64,000 bases of DNA, from NCBI GenBank assembly GCA_020152595.1, contig JAIGNY010000912.1:80001-144000 (forward strand), in the 5' to 3' direction. Under the pieces are notes generated by a model. It made no database searches. It worked only from the letters and a program-made list of their open reading frames with translations, and was not told the origin of the DNA. Below are positions 1-13,425 of this stretch, in pieces. Both the position numbers and the translations under genes were made by a program. Every line of letters begins with the position of its first letter. The first letter of the stretch is position 1. The DNA comes from Chiridota heheva. Lineage: Eukaryota > Echinodermata > Holothuroidea > Apodida > Chiridotidae.

Positions 1-699
1 CATTGTGGCATCAACACATTTAGACACGTGTTTTAATTGTTCATTCATATCAAAATAGTCTTAGTTCACTGCACTGCCCTCCTTTCAGCTGTATTTAAAT
101 TTGACGTTTGGATTTTCACATACCATATTGCACTACAACAGGGTGTTGCTTATTTGAAACTCCTAAAAAATCATTACATCTATAAATATTATGATATTTC
201 ACGCTTTATCATTTTTGGAATAAAATAATTTTTCACACCTGTACTTTATCAATTAAAAATCGCTGTAAACACTTTGAAATACATTATTCTGTAATTTGGA
301 ATGATGGATATCTTGTAAGTAAAAACAAAACCGAATATTTGTATGAAGCACCTTTAAAGAAAATAGACAAAGATTAATCATTATTCTAAGGAAACTGAAA
401 GTAATACTAGCAAGTATTTATTGTATGAATTGAATGGTTCGAGAAGAAGAATATTATAGGGAAAATAACAATGTTTTTTGCCTTATTTATAAAACTTTTA
501 TTTTATTTTTGATTAGAAAGTCACTTGGTACATATCCCAGGACGTATTTTTTTTTAACTGCAAAGGTTGAACAGGAAGCAACTGTACATTAGCTTACGTA
601 TTTATCCCTTTACTAATTAATTTTACCTAATTTTAAACAAATTTTGATGTGCATTTTCATTATTCGTGCTAGATATAGATATTGCCACCTCCACTTGTC
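1..699. other. intergenic, no gene seen
   Basis: AT-rich sequence 3' of otp. Short reading frames start on non-ATG codons and have no domain-like composition. No RNA gene or repeat was recognised here. Confidence 0.5.
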
Positions 700-701
700 T
701 A

Positions 702-1075
702 TAGACTTTTTCAAATCTGAATCGGCAATTTCCGGATAACTAATTTAAATAATGTCACATGGCCGAGATTCACGTGTCCATAATGGACCAATCGTAAACT
801 GGAGGAATCTTACTGACCAACTAAATACTGGAGGAATCTTGGCCGTCTGCACAATTCACGCACGGTATGGGACCAAGCGTATGAAAAAATGTTTTCAAGC
901 GCACGTATCATACGTGCGTTATACATGAAGGAAATACGCGTACGTATTGCTGCTTACATTTCCCCCTCAAACCTGCACCTGATTGGTTGGAAAACAAAGG
1001 AAAAGTTCCCCAGCATTTGATTGGTCGAAGTACTGAAGAAATCACGTTCGGCCAAACTCGGTTCGAAAAGGTCTA
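702..1075. mobile_element. TA-flanked MITE, copy 1 (374 bp)
   Basis: The element starts TAGACTTTTTCAAA and ends with the inverted form (TTCGAAAAGGTCTA), and it is flanked by TA on both sides (700-701 and 1076-1077). A second copy of exactly the same length lies at 27301-27674, also between TA dinucleotides, and matches along its whole length with scattered substitutions. Inverted ends, TA target duplication and lack of a coding frame fit a non-autonomous DNA transposon mobilised by a TA-specific transposase (Tc1/mariner-type TSD). The superfamily is inferred only from the TSD. Confidence 0.85.
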
Positions 1076-1077
1076 TA

Positions 1078-2710
1078 AGTAACATACAAAAAATGATCAG
1101 ATTTGTAGGAATAAATCATCAACAGGAAAAACATACATTTCGTAAAATTCAATGATTTCCATGACTGAAAATGAAGAAAAAAGAATAATAATGTATTTTT
1201 AAGACCAAAGTTATGGTTAATCAATTGTAATATACTAGGCAGATAAACAATCACAATATGTAACCAAGTGGTGAGAAGGTAAGTATCAAATTCAGTAGTA
1301 GTATCTTTTGCTATAAAGTCTTTGTCTTGTTTAAAGATTAATGAAACAAGAGGAAATGACTTTATACCAACTGTTGTAGCTGAACTTCCAGGGACGGGGC
1401 GGGGATAAGACACTTCCGAATCTGCCATTTTCTGTATTTTATCAATTTTTCTGATATTTTGAACCGTAAATCTCTAAAACAGAAGTTCAATAATGTTGTG
1501 ACTGGTATTTGTACCCCCTCTCCTTCACACCCACTTATAGTTGCATTTCTGATTTCAAAATTATTCATGAAAATGAAAAAAACGAACACTGCTTTCATTA
1601 GCTTATCACAGATTTTGGGACAGACGTTTCCGCTTTTACTAATCCGGGACCAACTATTTCCCTCATCTCCAAAACACATATTATCTCCAGTGTTTACACA
1701 TTATGAAAGAAAAGCGCTATGCAGTGCGACTTATTCTCGGGATATTTTCATTAAATTTATCTAATTGTATATCTCAAGATCTCAAAATTATTGGGCTCTT
1801 GAAGTTACAATCGTAATGCTAACTTACAAATTATACTCATAATCCACGAAACACTTTTGGCTGCAAAATTTGTTTTGGATCAAACATTGATACGAATTGA
1901 GCACAGGAGGGTCTGATAAGACCTGTTTTATCATCTACATGCATACCATTCAGGGTTGGTATATTGGCTTTGCAGGAGCCACATTTAAGCACAACAAAAT
2001 TCCTTAAAAAATTCTTTTCTGAAAATTTGGCTTTTTGTGGCTTTGTTCAGGCTTTTTATCCGCAAGAACCCTTACTTGGCGTAATTTTGGTCTTTTCTCC
2101 ACATTTTTATAGAGAATAAAAAGAAAGTAAAAGATTGATATTCTTGTGACATTTAGACCACATAATATTTTGCATGTTGTAGAAGTTACGTAATATTTAA
2201 CCCCTGGAGCCGCCAGTGGCCGATCAATTAACAAATTTGGATTTTTTTTTTGTGTGTCTTTATTACCAGATTACAGTTTGGCATTTTTTAAACCTTAATT
2301 TGGCTGTTTTTTAACTGATCTACTAACCCTGATATTACCACTCCAGGCATTTCTATAATATCTGTATTATATATTGCACATGAACTGATAAGAATGATTT
2401 TTCACAAGAAATGATACAAAACATGAAATACAAAGAAGACAGGTCTTTAAATTAAATGGATATACAGTGTGGCAAAATTAATAAGATGATGAAAATACTG
2501 AACGGAACTGTATTAGGTATGGTGCTGTTTAGAATCCGCCTATTTAGTCAGTTCATTCATATGAATTTTTGGATTGGCGGTTTAATTTTACAGCATAATA
2601 GATCAAAACAATAGGTATCTTCCAACAATACTATATTATATACATTCATTTTTTAACATGCAATCAATATCGATGTCCTCTGTAATGTTAGACTTTACTG
2701 TTAACCTTGC
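1078..2710. other. 3' flank / probable 3' UTR of otp
   Basis: The part next to 2710 lies downstream of the otp stop and probably contains the 3' UTR (the gene is on the minus strand). The remaining sequence is AT-rich. Overlapping frames at 1042-1764 on both strands have no recognisable domain and no splice support. Confidence 0.4.
2259..2264 (-). terminator. candidate poly(A) signal for otp
   Basis: AATAAA on the minus strand is the nearest canonical hexamer I found downstream of the otp stop, about 447 nt past it. It is a motif match only; transcript ends are not visible in genomic sequence. Confidence 0.3.
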
Positions 2711-3313
2711 TCATCGAAAAATGCCATTGAGAGTCGCTGCGTGTTCCAGGGCCTTCCGACGAAGGGATGCTATGCTAGTCCCACGCCAAACATCCTGACA
2801 ATCTAACGAGGACGATACACCGCTTGCAACACTACAAGCTATGTCCACACCATCTTGCGTAGGAATTCCTGGTGACGATGACCCTGGGATACCACTCATA
2901 CCCGGGCCCGAGACTCCAGCAAATGTACTCTGATACATGGCCTGCATAGGAGTATTACTGGCAACAGATAACTGTGATCCCAGTCCGGATCCAACGCTTA
3001 CCGAGGGCATACCACCATCTTGATGATAGGACTGACCAAACCCTTGTCGAGGTAATGTTGGTGGTAGAGTAAATGTTGGTGGTGGTGCTCCTCCGTTCAT
3101 TTGATGACCCATGTGTGGTGCCATTGGTGACCCCATTGACGCCATGGATGGTGGCCATCGACCGTCGTTGGTATGAAAATTACAAAGCGCATCGCTCATT
3201 GTTGAAGGAAATTGTGGCAAACCGTGAGAGGGCAACAAAGCTCCAGGTGTTCTGAAAACATTAGTTGCCTTCTTGCGCTTCTTCCACTTTGCTCGGCGGT
3301 TTTGGAACCAAAC
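2711..3313 (-). CDS. otp: otp last exon: homeodomain helix 3 to OAR and stop
   Basis: This exon encodes 200 residues and a TGA stop. It opens directly after a pyrimidine-rich acceptor (tacttctgcag at 3314 and above) with [15 protein letters not shown], which is homeodomain positions 47 onward: W48, F49, Q50 and N51 of the DNA-recognition helix. Then comes the Otp-type sequence [20 protein letters not shown] and a Gly/Ser/Pro/Met-rich linker. The C-terminus has the OAR-like motif [18 protein letters not shown]. In vertebrates and flies Otp is a nuclear transcription factor of neurosecretory and hypothalamic-type neurons; in sea urchins it acts in oral ectoderm and skeletal patterning. Gln50 predicts binding to paired TAAT half-sites. 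The upstream ATG in the same open frame (3370) lies in the intron and is not the start. The frame continues without loss from the exon ending at 10565. The identification is firm. Confidence 0.96.
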   Translation of the reverse strand, partial: VWFQNRRAKWKKRKKATNVFRTPGALLPSHGLPQFPSTMSDALCNFHTNDGRWPPSMASMGSPMAPHMGHQMNGGAPPPTFTLPPTLPRQGFGQSYHQDGGMPSVSVGSGLGSQLSVASNTPMQAMYQSTFAGVSGPGMSGIPGSSSPGIPTQDGVDIACSVASGVSSSLDCQDVWRGTSIASLRRKALEHAATLNGIFR

Positions 3314-4074
3314 CTGCAGAAGTAAAACAATGAAGATTAATTTCTCAATATTTTCCTCATTTAAAAACATGGTTCTTATTTCATTGCTGCATTTAATGCT
3401 ATAAGTTTAACTTATTGTTTGCTTGTGATCCAATTCACCAACCAGTCTTCATTTAACAGCTCCTTCCTAATAATTTGTATGCACGAATTAATATTAATGT
3501 TCCTGAGAAGATTTACTCAAGATTTACTCAAATATTTCCATACGATCTAGAAAACTACATTATATTTGGAACTTTTTAGTTTTTAATCGAAAAAGATAAT
3601 AAGTTGCAATTATTCATAATTTTCCTGCCTCATTTATAGTATGATTTTATAATTCTTTGGTGAGAAATAAAAACAAACTCTGCCTTAAAGTTATATGGAA
3701 GTGTAGCGGTCAAAACCTTCAAAACATCTTTCAAAAGTAGCAACAAATAATCTAAACTGATTAGAATTCGACCAGTTTGCAGCGTTTTGAGATCTTATTT
3801 TATGTAAATTTGTCACGTGTTACAGAGCGACCTTGGTATTTCCTTCTTTTGGTTTTTAAATGTCTATAATAATTTTATGATGTAATGTAGTAAATTCTGA
3901 CCAAAAGAGTGTTTACCATACCGTTATCTAATTTTAGCAGGAATAGGCTTTTCCATTATTCTCAATGACTGAGTTTAAGGACAGAAATTTAGTGCAGTTC
4001 GTAATATTTCATTAGGATATAAGGAAATCCCACCTACAAAGGTGTTATTATATTAGCATTGATCTTTAGTCGTG

Positions 4075-4320
4075 TGCAAAGCAGAATCTTCGAAGAATAT
4101 ATAATTATTTTGAATAATGAATCTTGAAACCTGAACTCTTCACCACATTTTCTTGCACGGGCCTTACACCAATATTTGACGAGAAAAACTAAAGATTATA
4201 TGGACAGATAGCAACAACTTGACCTCACTCCTCCACCAATATTAGTTGAATGGGAGCAGTTGAATATAGCCAAAAGGTTTCAAATCTCCATCTTCATTAA
4301 AATTTGTAAGGAAATAAAGA
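4075..4320. repeat. dispersed element, near-complete copy
   Basis: The first part (4075-4160) recurs diverged at 5098-5190, on the far side of the 44-bp array. The second part (4170-4310, with tttgacgagaaa, ggacagatagcaacaa and gttgaatgggagcag) recurs at 22340-22380 and 23110-23175, where a different minisatellite separates the two halves. No reading frame or clear terminal inverted repeats are visible, so the class is unknown. Confidence 0.65.
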
Positions 4321-4554
4321 GTTTGATGATTTTAGTGACTGAAATTTAGGACAGAAATTTTAAAATGACATTAAAGATTTTAAGATGTCTTCTTTTCCAT
4401 ACATAATACCTTGACATTAACAATTCTGCAAGCTTTGATTAACCATTGCTTAGAAACTACAGATGTTTTTTGCGATAAATTAAAGTCTAGTGCGTTCAGA
4501 TTTTCAAGTTCTTCTGGTGAATATAAAATTTCTGGTTGTCCATAAACCGTGAGA

Positions 4555-5100
4555 ACAATAATATAATTCATCATGTAAAGCATATGTTAGTTACGTGAAT
4601 TAATAATATACTTCATCATGTAAAGTATATGTTAGTTACGTGAACAATAATATACTTTATCAAGTAAAGCATATGGTAGTTACATAAACAATAATATAAT
4701 TTATCATGTAAAGCATATGTTAGTTACGTGAACAATAATATACTTCATCAAGTAAAGCATATGTTAGTTACGTGAACAATAATATACTTCATCATGTAAA
4801 GCATATGTTAGTTACGTGAACAATAATATACTTCATCATGTAAAGCATATTTTAGTTACGTGAACAATAATATACTTTATCATGTAAGCATATTATGGTT
4901 ACGTGAACAATAATATACTTCATCATGTAAAGCATATGTTAGTTACATGAACAATAATATACTTCATCATGTAAAGCATATTTTAGTTATGTGAACAATA
5001 ATATACTTCATCATGTAAAGCATATTATAGCTACGTGAACAATAATATACTTCATCATGTATAGCATATTTTTATTCACGTGAACAATAATATACTTCAT
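4555..5100. repeat. 44-bp minisatellite, about 12 copies
   Basis: The unit is about 44-45 bp and runs from caataatatacttcatcatg through taaagcatatgttagttacg to tgaa. Copies differ by a few substitutions and rare single-base indels. It sits in the otp 46/47 intron between two copies of the dispersed-element segment seen at 4075 and 5098. Confidence 0.92.
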
Positions 5101-5190
5101 CTTACAAAGCAGAACCTTCGAAGGACATATAAATCTTTTGAATGTTCAATCTTAAAACCTGAATCCTTGACCACTTTCCTAGCACGTGCT
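5098..5190. repeat. dispersed element, partial copy after the array
   Basis: Homologous to 4075-4165: shared blocks are caaagcagaa, ttcgaag, attttgaat and aaacctgaa. It abuts the last unit of the 44-bp array, so the array is bracketed by pieces of the same element. Confidence 0.6.
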
Positions 5191-8100
5191 TTACATGATT
5201 ATACATGCTGTGTGACGATGAAAATACTGAAACTTTTTATTCTATGCATAGTCAATTTAATACATCCCATTACTTTTTACATGGTATGTTTTAATTTGTC
5301 GGCTGGAGTAAAGTTGTCTTCTTGCAGCATACGTGTTTGTATACATTCATCAATTAGACACAGGTAAAATTCCGAGCTACCGAGCAGACGGCACACCTAA
5401 ACTATACTCATAATTCAGTTGTAAACTGGCAACCGGGACAGATCAAAACACTCAAACATCCAAGTCGGATAGTCATAAATTTTTCCATCAGGAGGCCAAA
5501 TTATTTCACTCATCCCTGAACACATCCATTACAGAAATAAATGCATAGGTGCTTTCGACAAACTACGCTGCTTTTTGCTTCTTAAAGACATCAACACCAG
5601 CTAAAAAGCCGCCCAATGTAAAAAAACCCATGTCGCAGTGATAAAAGCATTTAAGTGTCATCGCGCGTCGTAAATCGTTATGAATGACGAGATCTGGCCG
5701 TTCTTTTCTCCTTTCAGTTTGTTTATTGTTTTACTCTGATTTTACATTTACATAACAGTTTGCCGTCATGTAAAATACTAACAGGTATAAACGTTAGTTT
5801 TAAAGAGTGTTTGGGATTACCTTACAACATTTAAAGTTATGGATACATTGAACAATGAGGCACATGAGAAGTCATGTAGGAGAAACATCTCTTGACGTAT
5901 GAGTGTATTGTTTTTAATTCACGTTTTATTGGATTTTATTTCTAGTGCTTTTTTGTATCTTTTATTTTAATCAATGATTGTATTAAACTTCTTAATGACA
6001 GTCGTAAGTCAAGTGTATGATTATAATTTTACTGGTGATATTTAATCTTCATTCAAATTGAAAGTTAATTACATGTCATTTCTTCTATTTTACACAACTC
6101 TGGGCGTGCGATCTTAATTAGCCTGCACTTGCCATCGAACAATCGATAATTAAGCAGTGGATGACCGACGATGCTAAGGAGAGTATCGTTACTAGAGTGT
6201 CAAATCAAGGATAGCAAAGGTCACCCAAAAGGCGCAAGAAATGTCGAAGAGAATCAGAATGTGCCGGCAGCTGGCATGTCTTTCTCTGAAAAACGATTCC
6301 ATACTACATTCCTACTAATATCACTTTTGACAAGCAATTTTTGTGGCAAATTAATCTAAGAATAAAGGTTACATGCAGCGTCTCCGAATATCAAAACTAC
6401 AACCACATCTGTTTCATAAATCTCATTTTTGAAAATAAGAAACATTTCGCAATGCCCACACAAAGTGCAAAAAAGTAGCTTTTATTCTACTGTAATACAT
6501 GTGTAGAGTTAATTTCAACTCCCTATGTCTGTAGCTCCCTACAAGAATAGTAGCCAATTTACGCCGATCAATTTGCATAGTTATTCACAACACCTCGACG
6601 TCTTCATTTGATATTTTATCAAATTCGTCAAAAAAGAAAAAGAAAATATACTTTTTAGGCATTGAAATGAGCAGATACCATCAATCCGTCGTGCTTACCA
6701 TACAAAGTAATCCAAATAATAAGTTTTATTTTCAATCTTTTTCCTATCATCAATAGGGTTTACGAACTAGTTGAAAGTGCTAAATTTCAGCTAATTACAA
6801 TTATGTTTGCCTATGGATAGTTTGAAAATATGATCCTCGGTTGTTGTTTTTTAAAGCGAGACGCTATTCTTTTGTTATAAGTTGCCAAGTATGATACTTA
6901 TTTTGTTTTGTTTTCTTTATAAATATCCTTTTATTGATATGATTTTTCAAACCATACGTGTCTCTTAGAAACTGTTTTATCGTTTTCCCGTTCGGAATTT
7001 CCTTCCTCCCTGCAGCATTCTTTACAAGTTTTCAGAATTTGTCACGTTCTATCCCAGCAATAGTCGTTTTATCATACCCTAGACCTATCAATCGAGACGA
7101 ATACTTAAGCTTTCACGAATGCTGGCGGCACATGATGACCAAGTGAGTCCATTAGTAAGTTTTGAATTTCCCTGATAATTGCCATATCAGAAAGACTCAT
7201 AATGGATTTCCTACATCATTTTATGTAAACACTGTCAAATCATCCATTCCAGAAGAAGAGATAGATAAATCTGTAAAATCTCAGAGTCGGATTTTTTATA
7301 ATCTATTTGAGATTTCAAGATATTTGCCTTCTATCAGATTTATAAAATTCTCAGGAGAAAATGTTATTTTTATTTTTTACAACTTTGTTGCTACACTTTA
7401 AAAGCCGTTTTGTCAGACAGAATTACGTTTTGCTCAATTTTAAGAAATAAGAATTACAATTTTTTGACACAAAGTTAACCGACTGGAACGAGCACGTTGT
7501 TTTAATCTAAAGCTAGACGACATGTGATGCATAATTTCAAAAAGTTTTAAATGGTTTTTGGTTTTGTGAGAGATTTATCTGATCGAAATCGGCATCTTCA
7601 CAAAGGTATTTGTGATTCGTATTTTTAAGAGTAAAGTTGGACACTGAAAAATCTCATCTACTAATGGCTTGACAATATAGGAAGAGTAATTATCAAAATA
7701 ACAATCTCATATGTCCAAATACACAAGTGTTGCGCAGCATTGGTTGTTTTTGAGCACTGTTTGGACAGGGTCTGTTCACATGCGAAGTTGTGAATACAGA
7801 ATTCGCTCCAGAATTCGCCCTCCCCATAGGAGGTATTGTCTTAACAACGACAAATCATCAATTTCGTAAATGCATAACTTACATTGTGTTTAATCTACCT
7901 AACCTAAAAGCAAGTACGTTATCAATTAGCTAAAAGTAGGAATCCAAGTTTGAAACAATCAAAAACAAATGTAAAACTTGGACGAACAATTTTTTTGTGC
8001 TGAATTTTAAATGATTAATGTGGTAAATAATTAAATTGTGTATCTAAATATGCAGAGTGGTTGTTAGTGATACTTAAATACAGATTTAAAAGGTTTACAA

Positions 8101-8229
8101 ATTAAAATCAGACTATTTACTAATTCAAGGTATAACTTAAGTGGTTCTATTCTTTAGTAATTCTAAATTAAAACATTTGTACTGTTTATAATATTGGTAA
8201 ATTCATTCTCATCAAACGAAATTCCTTCC

Positions 8230-8722
8230 ATTATTACATTTTTTCATTAGTTTTATTTCTTATATTTGACTTTAAACTACATAGTATCGAGTTTACTACC
8301 GTTATGGGTTATCTTAAAATTCTCAATTTCGATATTGTCAAATGTAGCCAGTTTCCATTAGCTAAATCGCGTTTTCATCTTTGTACTTTATTCTTAAGAA
8401 AATTTGTAGAAGACATCGAATGGGTTGATTAGATGTTTGTATTTCGAACATCTTGCTATTACCAGATTACTACATTTTTTTTCATTATTTTTATTTCTTT
8501 TATTTGACTTTGACCTCCGTAGCATCGAGTTCACTACCGCCAGGGGTTAATTCAAAATTCTTCTTTTTGATATTGTCAAATGTATCCAACTTTACATTAA
8601 CTAAATCGCGTTTTCATCTTTGCGCTGTATTCCTTATAAAATCTGTTACAAGGTCAACAGGTGTCGGTGTCTTCCACCAGCTTTTTCACTTCCTGTAAAG
8701 TAGAAGACACCGAATGGGTTGA
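8230..8722. repeat. tandem duplication, two diverged ~200-bp copies
   Basis: Copy 1 (8230-8428) and copy 2 (8465-8722) share blocks such as actaaatcgcgttttcatct (copy 2 spelling), gatattgtcaaatgta and cgaatgggttga in the same order. Copy 2 carries an insertion of about 50 bp before the last block. Stops occur in all frames, so it is non-coding. Confidence 0.75.
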
Positions 8723-10564
8723 ATCTCTTTTTTCATTTGATGTGATCGTCTTTCTTTTATCAGACAGCCAAACTCGCGGGACTTGCTCGTAAAAGCGACT
8801 AAAGTGCGCTGTGTTCGGCACGTAAATCAACGTCGACAGATTAAGTTACCTCAGTTGACAACGACAGCGAAACCTTTATCAAAATTGGATAAATGAAATG
8901 TTTGCTGTAGAAATTTTCTACAAATTTCCAAATGTTCATGGAATTATTTATTGAGCGTATACATTACGTGGCTTTTTTTCTGCTTGTTACGTCTGTAACA
9001 GAGAGAGGTTAAAAGAGGTAAATTGATGAGCTGCTGAAAGTTAAATAGGCCAGAACGATAGAGCTATTTCTCTTTTCAACCGAGCTTATTTTAGCATGAA
9101 GAAAAAATACTTCTTTTATCTTTCTGCCACAATTTTAGCAGACAGTTTGCAGATATCACATTTAATAAGATTTATATCTATTTGTCAGGTTGGGTTTGTT
9201 ACTGTTTTCTTCTCTTGTTTAGTGGGGCAGTCTTTGCAGGTTCTTAATCTTTTATCGGATCTCTCTTAAGAGGCTAATGATCATGGTGAGGTTGACTGTA
9301 ATAATTCTTAAGGTAACTGATCGTTTTATTAGCAAGAAAAGGTAACAATGCAATTTGTAAGTAAGAAGTAAAATGTGGTAATGAAATTAATGAAACTGAT
9401 TAAAGGGTACAATTGTCCAATTCAAGTAAAACCGTGAATATCAATTACACGGTTATACTATATCTCATATCAGAGAGATATAAAAAATATATATATTATT
9501 TCTTGCTGATATCCATTTTCTGTGCCACAATTCATCCATTGACTTGATTTTCTTGACAAGTACAATGCAAGGAGAAAAAAAGTATGCAAAAATTTTCTAA
9601 TCCGACTAGGGTATTTTGAAGATCATGTCATCCTTAAAAGACATACTTGTACTGCAAAAATGTTACACTATGTGGAGTGCACACAGAACACTGTGTGCAA
9701 TCACCAATGAAAGTGACAAACACACATTGCTCAAATTATAATCGTTTGACATTTTACTCTGACCATATTTTCTACTCTATACAAATTAATCTACTCTTCA
9801 ACAATTTAAACATTTAAAACAGTATATCTAGTTTTCGATTTACTACTGATAAAAGTTGATCAAAGTATGTGAATGGACAGGTGACTCAATGTATTTATGT
9901 AATTATCAGAAATGGAGAGAAGTATTTTGCATTTAGGTGCTGCTTGAAAGCATGTTTACTATCTAAACGCTTTCATAGTCAGATATAGTTCTCAATTTTG
10001 GAGGAAAATTACTATAGAATAGTGGGACATTTATAGATAAAAAAGTCAATATGTACAAATATTCAATCCTGCAAGTTCAAACAGGCATAAAATGACCAAA
10101 ACCTGTTCAGCTAAATCTGGTTGTGCATGTTGAAAAACCTTTGATAACATTTTAATTTTAATTGGATACTCCTAGTGCTTTAATCTCTTAGCAACTTGAC
10201 TTGATCTAATCACGTAATACTCAGAATTTGCTTCTCTTTTTATCCAAGGTATTTAAAATACTAAGATATGATGTTTTCCTAAATCTTTCGAGTCCTCCGT
10301 TTACATTTTATTCTTTATTTTTTGTTTTAAATTTGAGTTGAGAATCACATTTTTTAAAACTAAAATGACACGTGGGTAGTAAATTATTAATGCTCCTTAG
10401 GAATAACATATATTAGAAATAATCTGTAAATAATCATTTTTCATACTTTTAATAATTAGCAAACCTATGTTCTAACTGACAGCAATCACGTTTGAGAATT
10501 ACAAAATGAAGCTAAACTATTTTTAAAGAGCATATTTGAAACTGCAATTTTTTTTCTCCCTTAC

Positions 10565-10860
10565 CTGTACTCTTGATTCCGTCAGACCAACCCTCATAGC
10601 TATCTCTTCTCTCATAAAAATATCCGGATAATGTGTCTTTGCAAAATTCCTTTCCAGTTCGTTCAGTTGAGCTGGGGTAAATCGAGTCCGGTGTCGCTTT
10701 TGCTTTACAGGTTTATCTTGATCTTGTCCATTACTTTTAGAGTCATTGTCTCCTCCATTGACCTTTGAACCTTGGTCCTGATGTTTGTCATGTGATTGCA
10801 CCGTATACTGCTTATCGTTACTTTGTAATGCATACTGCTGCTTGGACACACAATTTTCAT
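10565..10860 (-). CDS. otp: otp exon with homeodomain residues 1-46
   Basis: The exon is 296 nt with two bases of a split codon (AT) followed by 98 codons. The acceptor is ttttattttgcag/AT and the donor CAG/GTAAGG. It encodes a hydrophilic, Gln/Asp/Lys/Ser-rich linker and then the homeodomain from QKRHRTRF to LTESRVQ. The run [19 protein letters not shown] is nearly identical to Otp of other animals. The ATG at the front of the open frame (10876) lies upstream of the acceptor and is not a start. The split first codon needs a G from the previous exon to make Asp, and both upstream candidate exons end in a lone G. It joins in frame to the exon starting at 3313. The identification is firm. Confidence 0.96.
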
Positions 10861-13425
10861 CTGCAAAATAAAACATGAAATAAGTTGGACATCATATCTT
10901 GTAGGTTGCGCATATAGATTTAACTCGTTTTAATTCTTTGAAACACGTAAATTAATACAATAAAAAAAAAAATATTGATCATCACCAATCTCTAAAAGTT
11001 TGTGTTTAATGATACTTATTAGTCAAATCATTATTGACTACAAGCAGAAGTATTTGAATAGATCTTTAATATCATATTTGAATGTTAGCGAAAATCATGG
11101 TAAATTTGAAAATAAATTTGAAGCAAAATGATTTATTCTATTTTTTCACGGCATACAGGCAGAAGTGAGAAAGTGTAGTCCTTTATTAAATAAGGGTATC
11201 CTAACTTTAAGATGAAATTTGGAAGATTTAACAATTTCTGCTTCATCATCTTCTTTAACATTTACTTGCAACTTTCTAATTCTTTTCTTGGATAACTTTC
11301 ATATCAATTACCAAAACAGTTTTATATAACAAGAAGGTATATTGCATATTCAGCTGTTGGAACAATATAGCGCGTGTATTTGAAAGTAAATTGGCATATC
11401 TCCATCTCAGTTCTTGCTAAATTTTCGAGCAAATAAACCTGCAGTTTAATCTAATAGAATTAGTTTCCTCGGAAATGCCACCTTCCATGATCATGTTGAT
11501 AAGTATGGTTACAACTGGGAGCTACATATTTACTGCTTTGATACCATGCCCTGATATACAAAGGAGTATGTCGCCATCTCCATTAATTTCTGTATTTAAC
11601 CACTGAAATTGAGTGTGGGAAGCAGACGCTCTGCCAGCACGCAAGACAGTAGGTAGAATGATATAAAGAAGAAAAAAAGAGGTTTAAATGTGTAGCTTCT
11701 TTAAAAGCTATCCATTATAACGCTGGCAACTTGCGCATCATTTGCAAAGACCAATGTGCATCCCGAAAAATGTTGGATTCTATATCTGAAAATAAACTTT
11801 TCTTCTACTTTTCACTTGTAGTTTTTGCATGTATACCTCCTTCCCCGAACAAAACTTCGACACATTATTAAAACCTATATTATATCTACAAACCACTTAT
11901 CCAAATAAATGTATCATATCAAAACTTCAAGCCGGTAGAGGAAGCATGCATCACTCACTATTGTTAAGGATCTCAAACTGATAGACCACTTAGATAAACA
12001 GTTTTTGGAAATCAGCGATAATTTTCATTTATATTTTATACACACTTTTGCAGAAATAAGAATAATTTCAACAGCTATTATAGCCAAAAATTGACAATTC
12101 ATTATTTCCTCATAACAGCCAATACTTTAATATAATACACACGAGTTTTGTTATATTTTTTATAAAGCATAATAGCTGGACGAAAATCGAATCACGAATA
12201 AAATCTAATTTGATTTAAATAGGAAAGAGAGGATTATTTCATACCAATTGAAAAATACAACATCGTTAAAACATTGTATAAAAGAGATTTTGAACTTCTA
12301 AAAATATGTTCTGAAACTAATGATAGATATAAAAAAGAAAGGATTTTAGACATCAAAGTATAAAAAAGATATACTGACTAAGAAGAATTTAACAATCACA
12401 AATATAAAAGTTGATGGTTTGGGGATAGTATTACCAAACTTATTCGATATTACCACTTTGTTTGCCATCAATTTAGCTTTCATCCGTGATAGAATAATTG
12501 GCTGACGAGATCAATTTCATGCGTAAAAAGGGTTTCATTCCCAACGGGTGTACTCCCGCAACACGGTCTCTGCCGTGCCTGTCATTTAAAACGCTGTTCC
12601 TTCCAAGGGTATTGGAACAGGGTAAGCGTACCTATATACGTTCTCAATGTACCATAACAGATCGCAAGTGATTCTTTTTTGTTTCTGTTTGTATGGAGGG
12701 TTTTGCGTCTCATGGAAGGTCACTCATTATTGTAAAGTCGTTTTTTCTTAATTAGAAGAAACGTCAACTTCAATTATCCAGTCCAGTAGGAATGTGAATT
12801 GTGAAGCTTTTCGTCTTCCCTCGCCCTTTTAAAGTTCGGAAATTTATAGCCTGTAAAACTTTTTGCATCAAGCGTTTTCTATACTTCTCTTGTAATACTC
12901 GTCGGCAAAGTGGACTTTGCATTTAGGTGACAGAAATATAAGTTGAAAACTGTTATTGCTCATAAGATAAGATCAACCTGTGATCGGCCTATGATAGATA
13001 ATGAATTCTGAAATTTTATAACAGTGGGGAAGACATTACCTAAGATTGTTTCATGAATATTGTAATTCAATTAAATACAGATTATTGTTGTACCCATAAG
13101 AAAATCAAATATGATTTGGGGTGAAAAATGAAATGAAATTTTTATGTATGAATTGAGTGTCCATTTTTGTATCTTCTTAATGCTTTTAGAATGAAAATTA
13201 AGTTAGTTCATCATGCGAAGCAACAAAGATTCCCGATTAGTTAAAATTCGAATACATTTTCTTTGAAAAACCGTTAATGAATTATTTGGAATTTTTTTAA
13301 ATCTCGTCATCATTCTAGAAAATGTATATCTTAAAATCACAGCTATTTCTGTAGACTTGTTTATTTGTAGCCTAGTTACATTAGTCACAATTAATTTGTA
13401 TTTCAATTTTTAACTAACGTGTTTT

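Larger units (their letters stand above)
3314..10564 (-). other. otp: otp intron at homeodomain 46/47 (7.25 kb)
   Basis: Donor CAG/GTAAGG (exon ends at 10565) and acceptor TGCAG/GTT (exon starts at 3313) split the homeodomain between residues 46 (Gln) and 47 (Val), the typical intron site of paired-class homeobox genes. The intron contains a dispersed element with a 44-bp minisatellite (4075-5190) and a local duplication (8230-8722). I see no further exon in the rest of it. Confidence 0.9.

Noticed and set aside
3314..3370. ATG at 3370 as the start of a short homeobox protein
   Set aside because: The 19 residues before VWFQNRR are intronic and lie on a pyrimidine-tract acceptor. A protein starting there would lack homeodomain helices 1 and 2.
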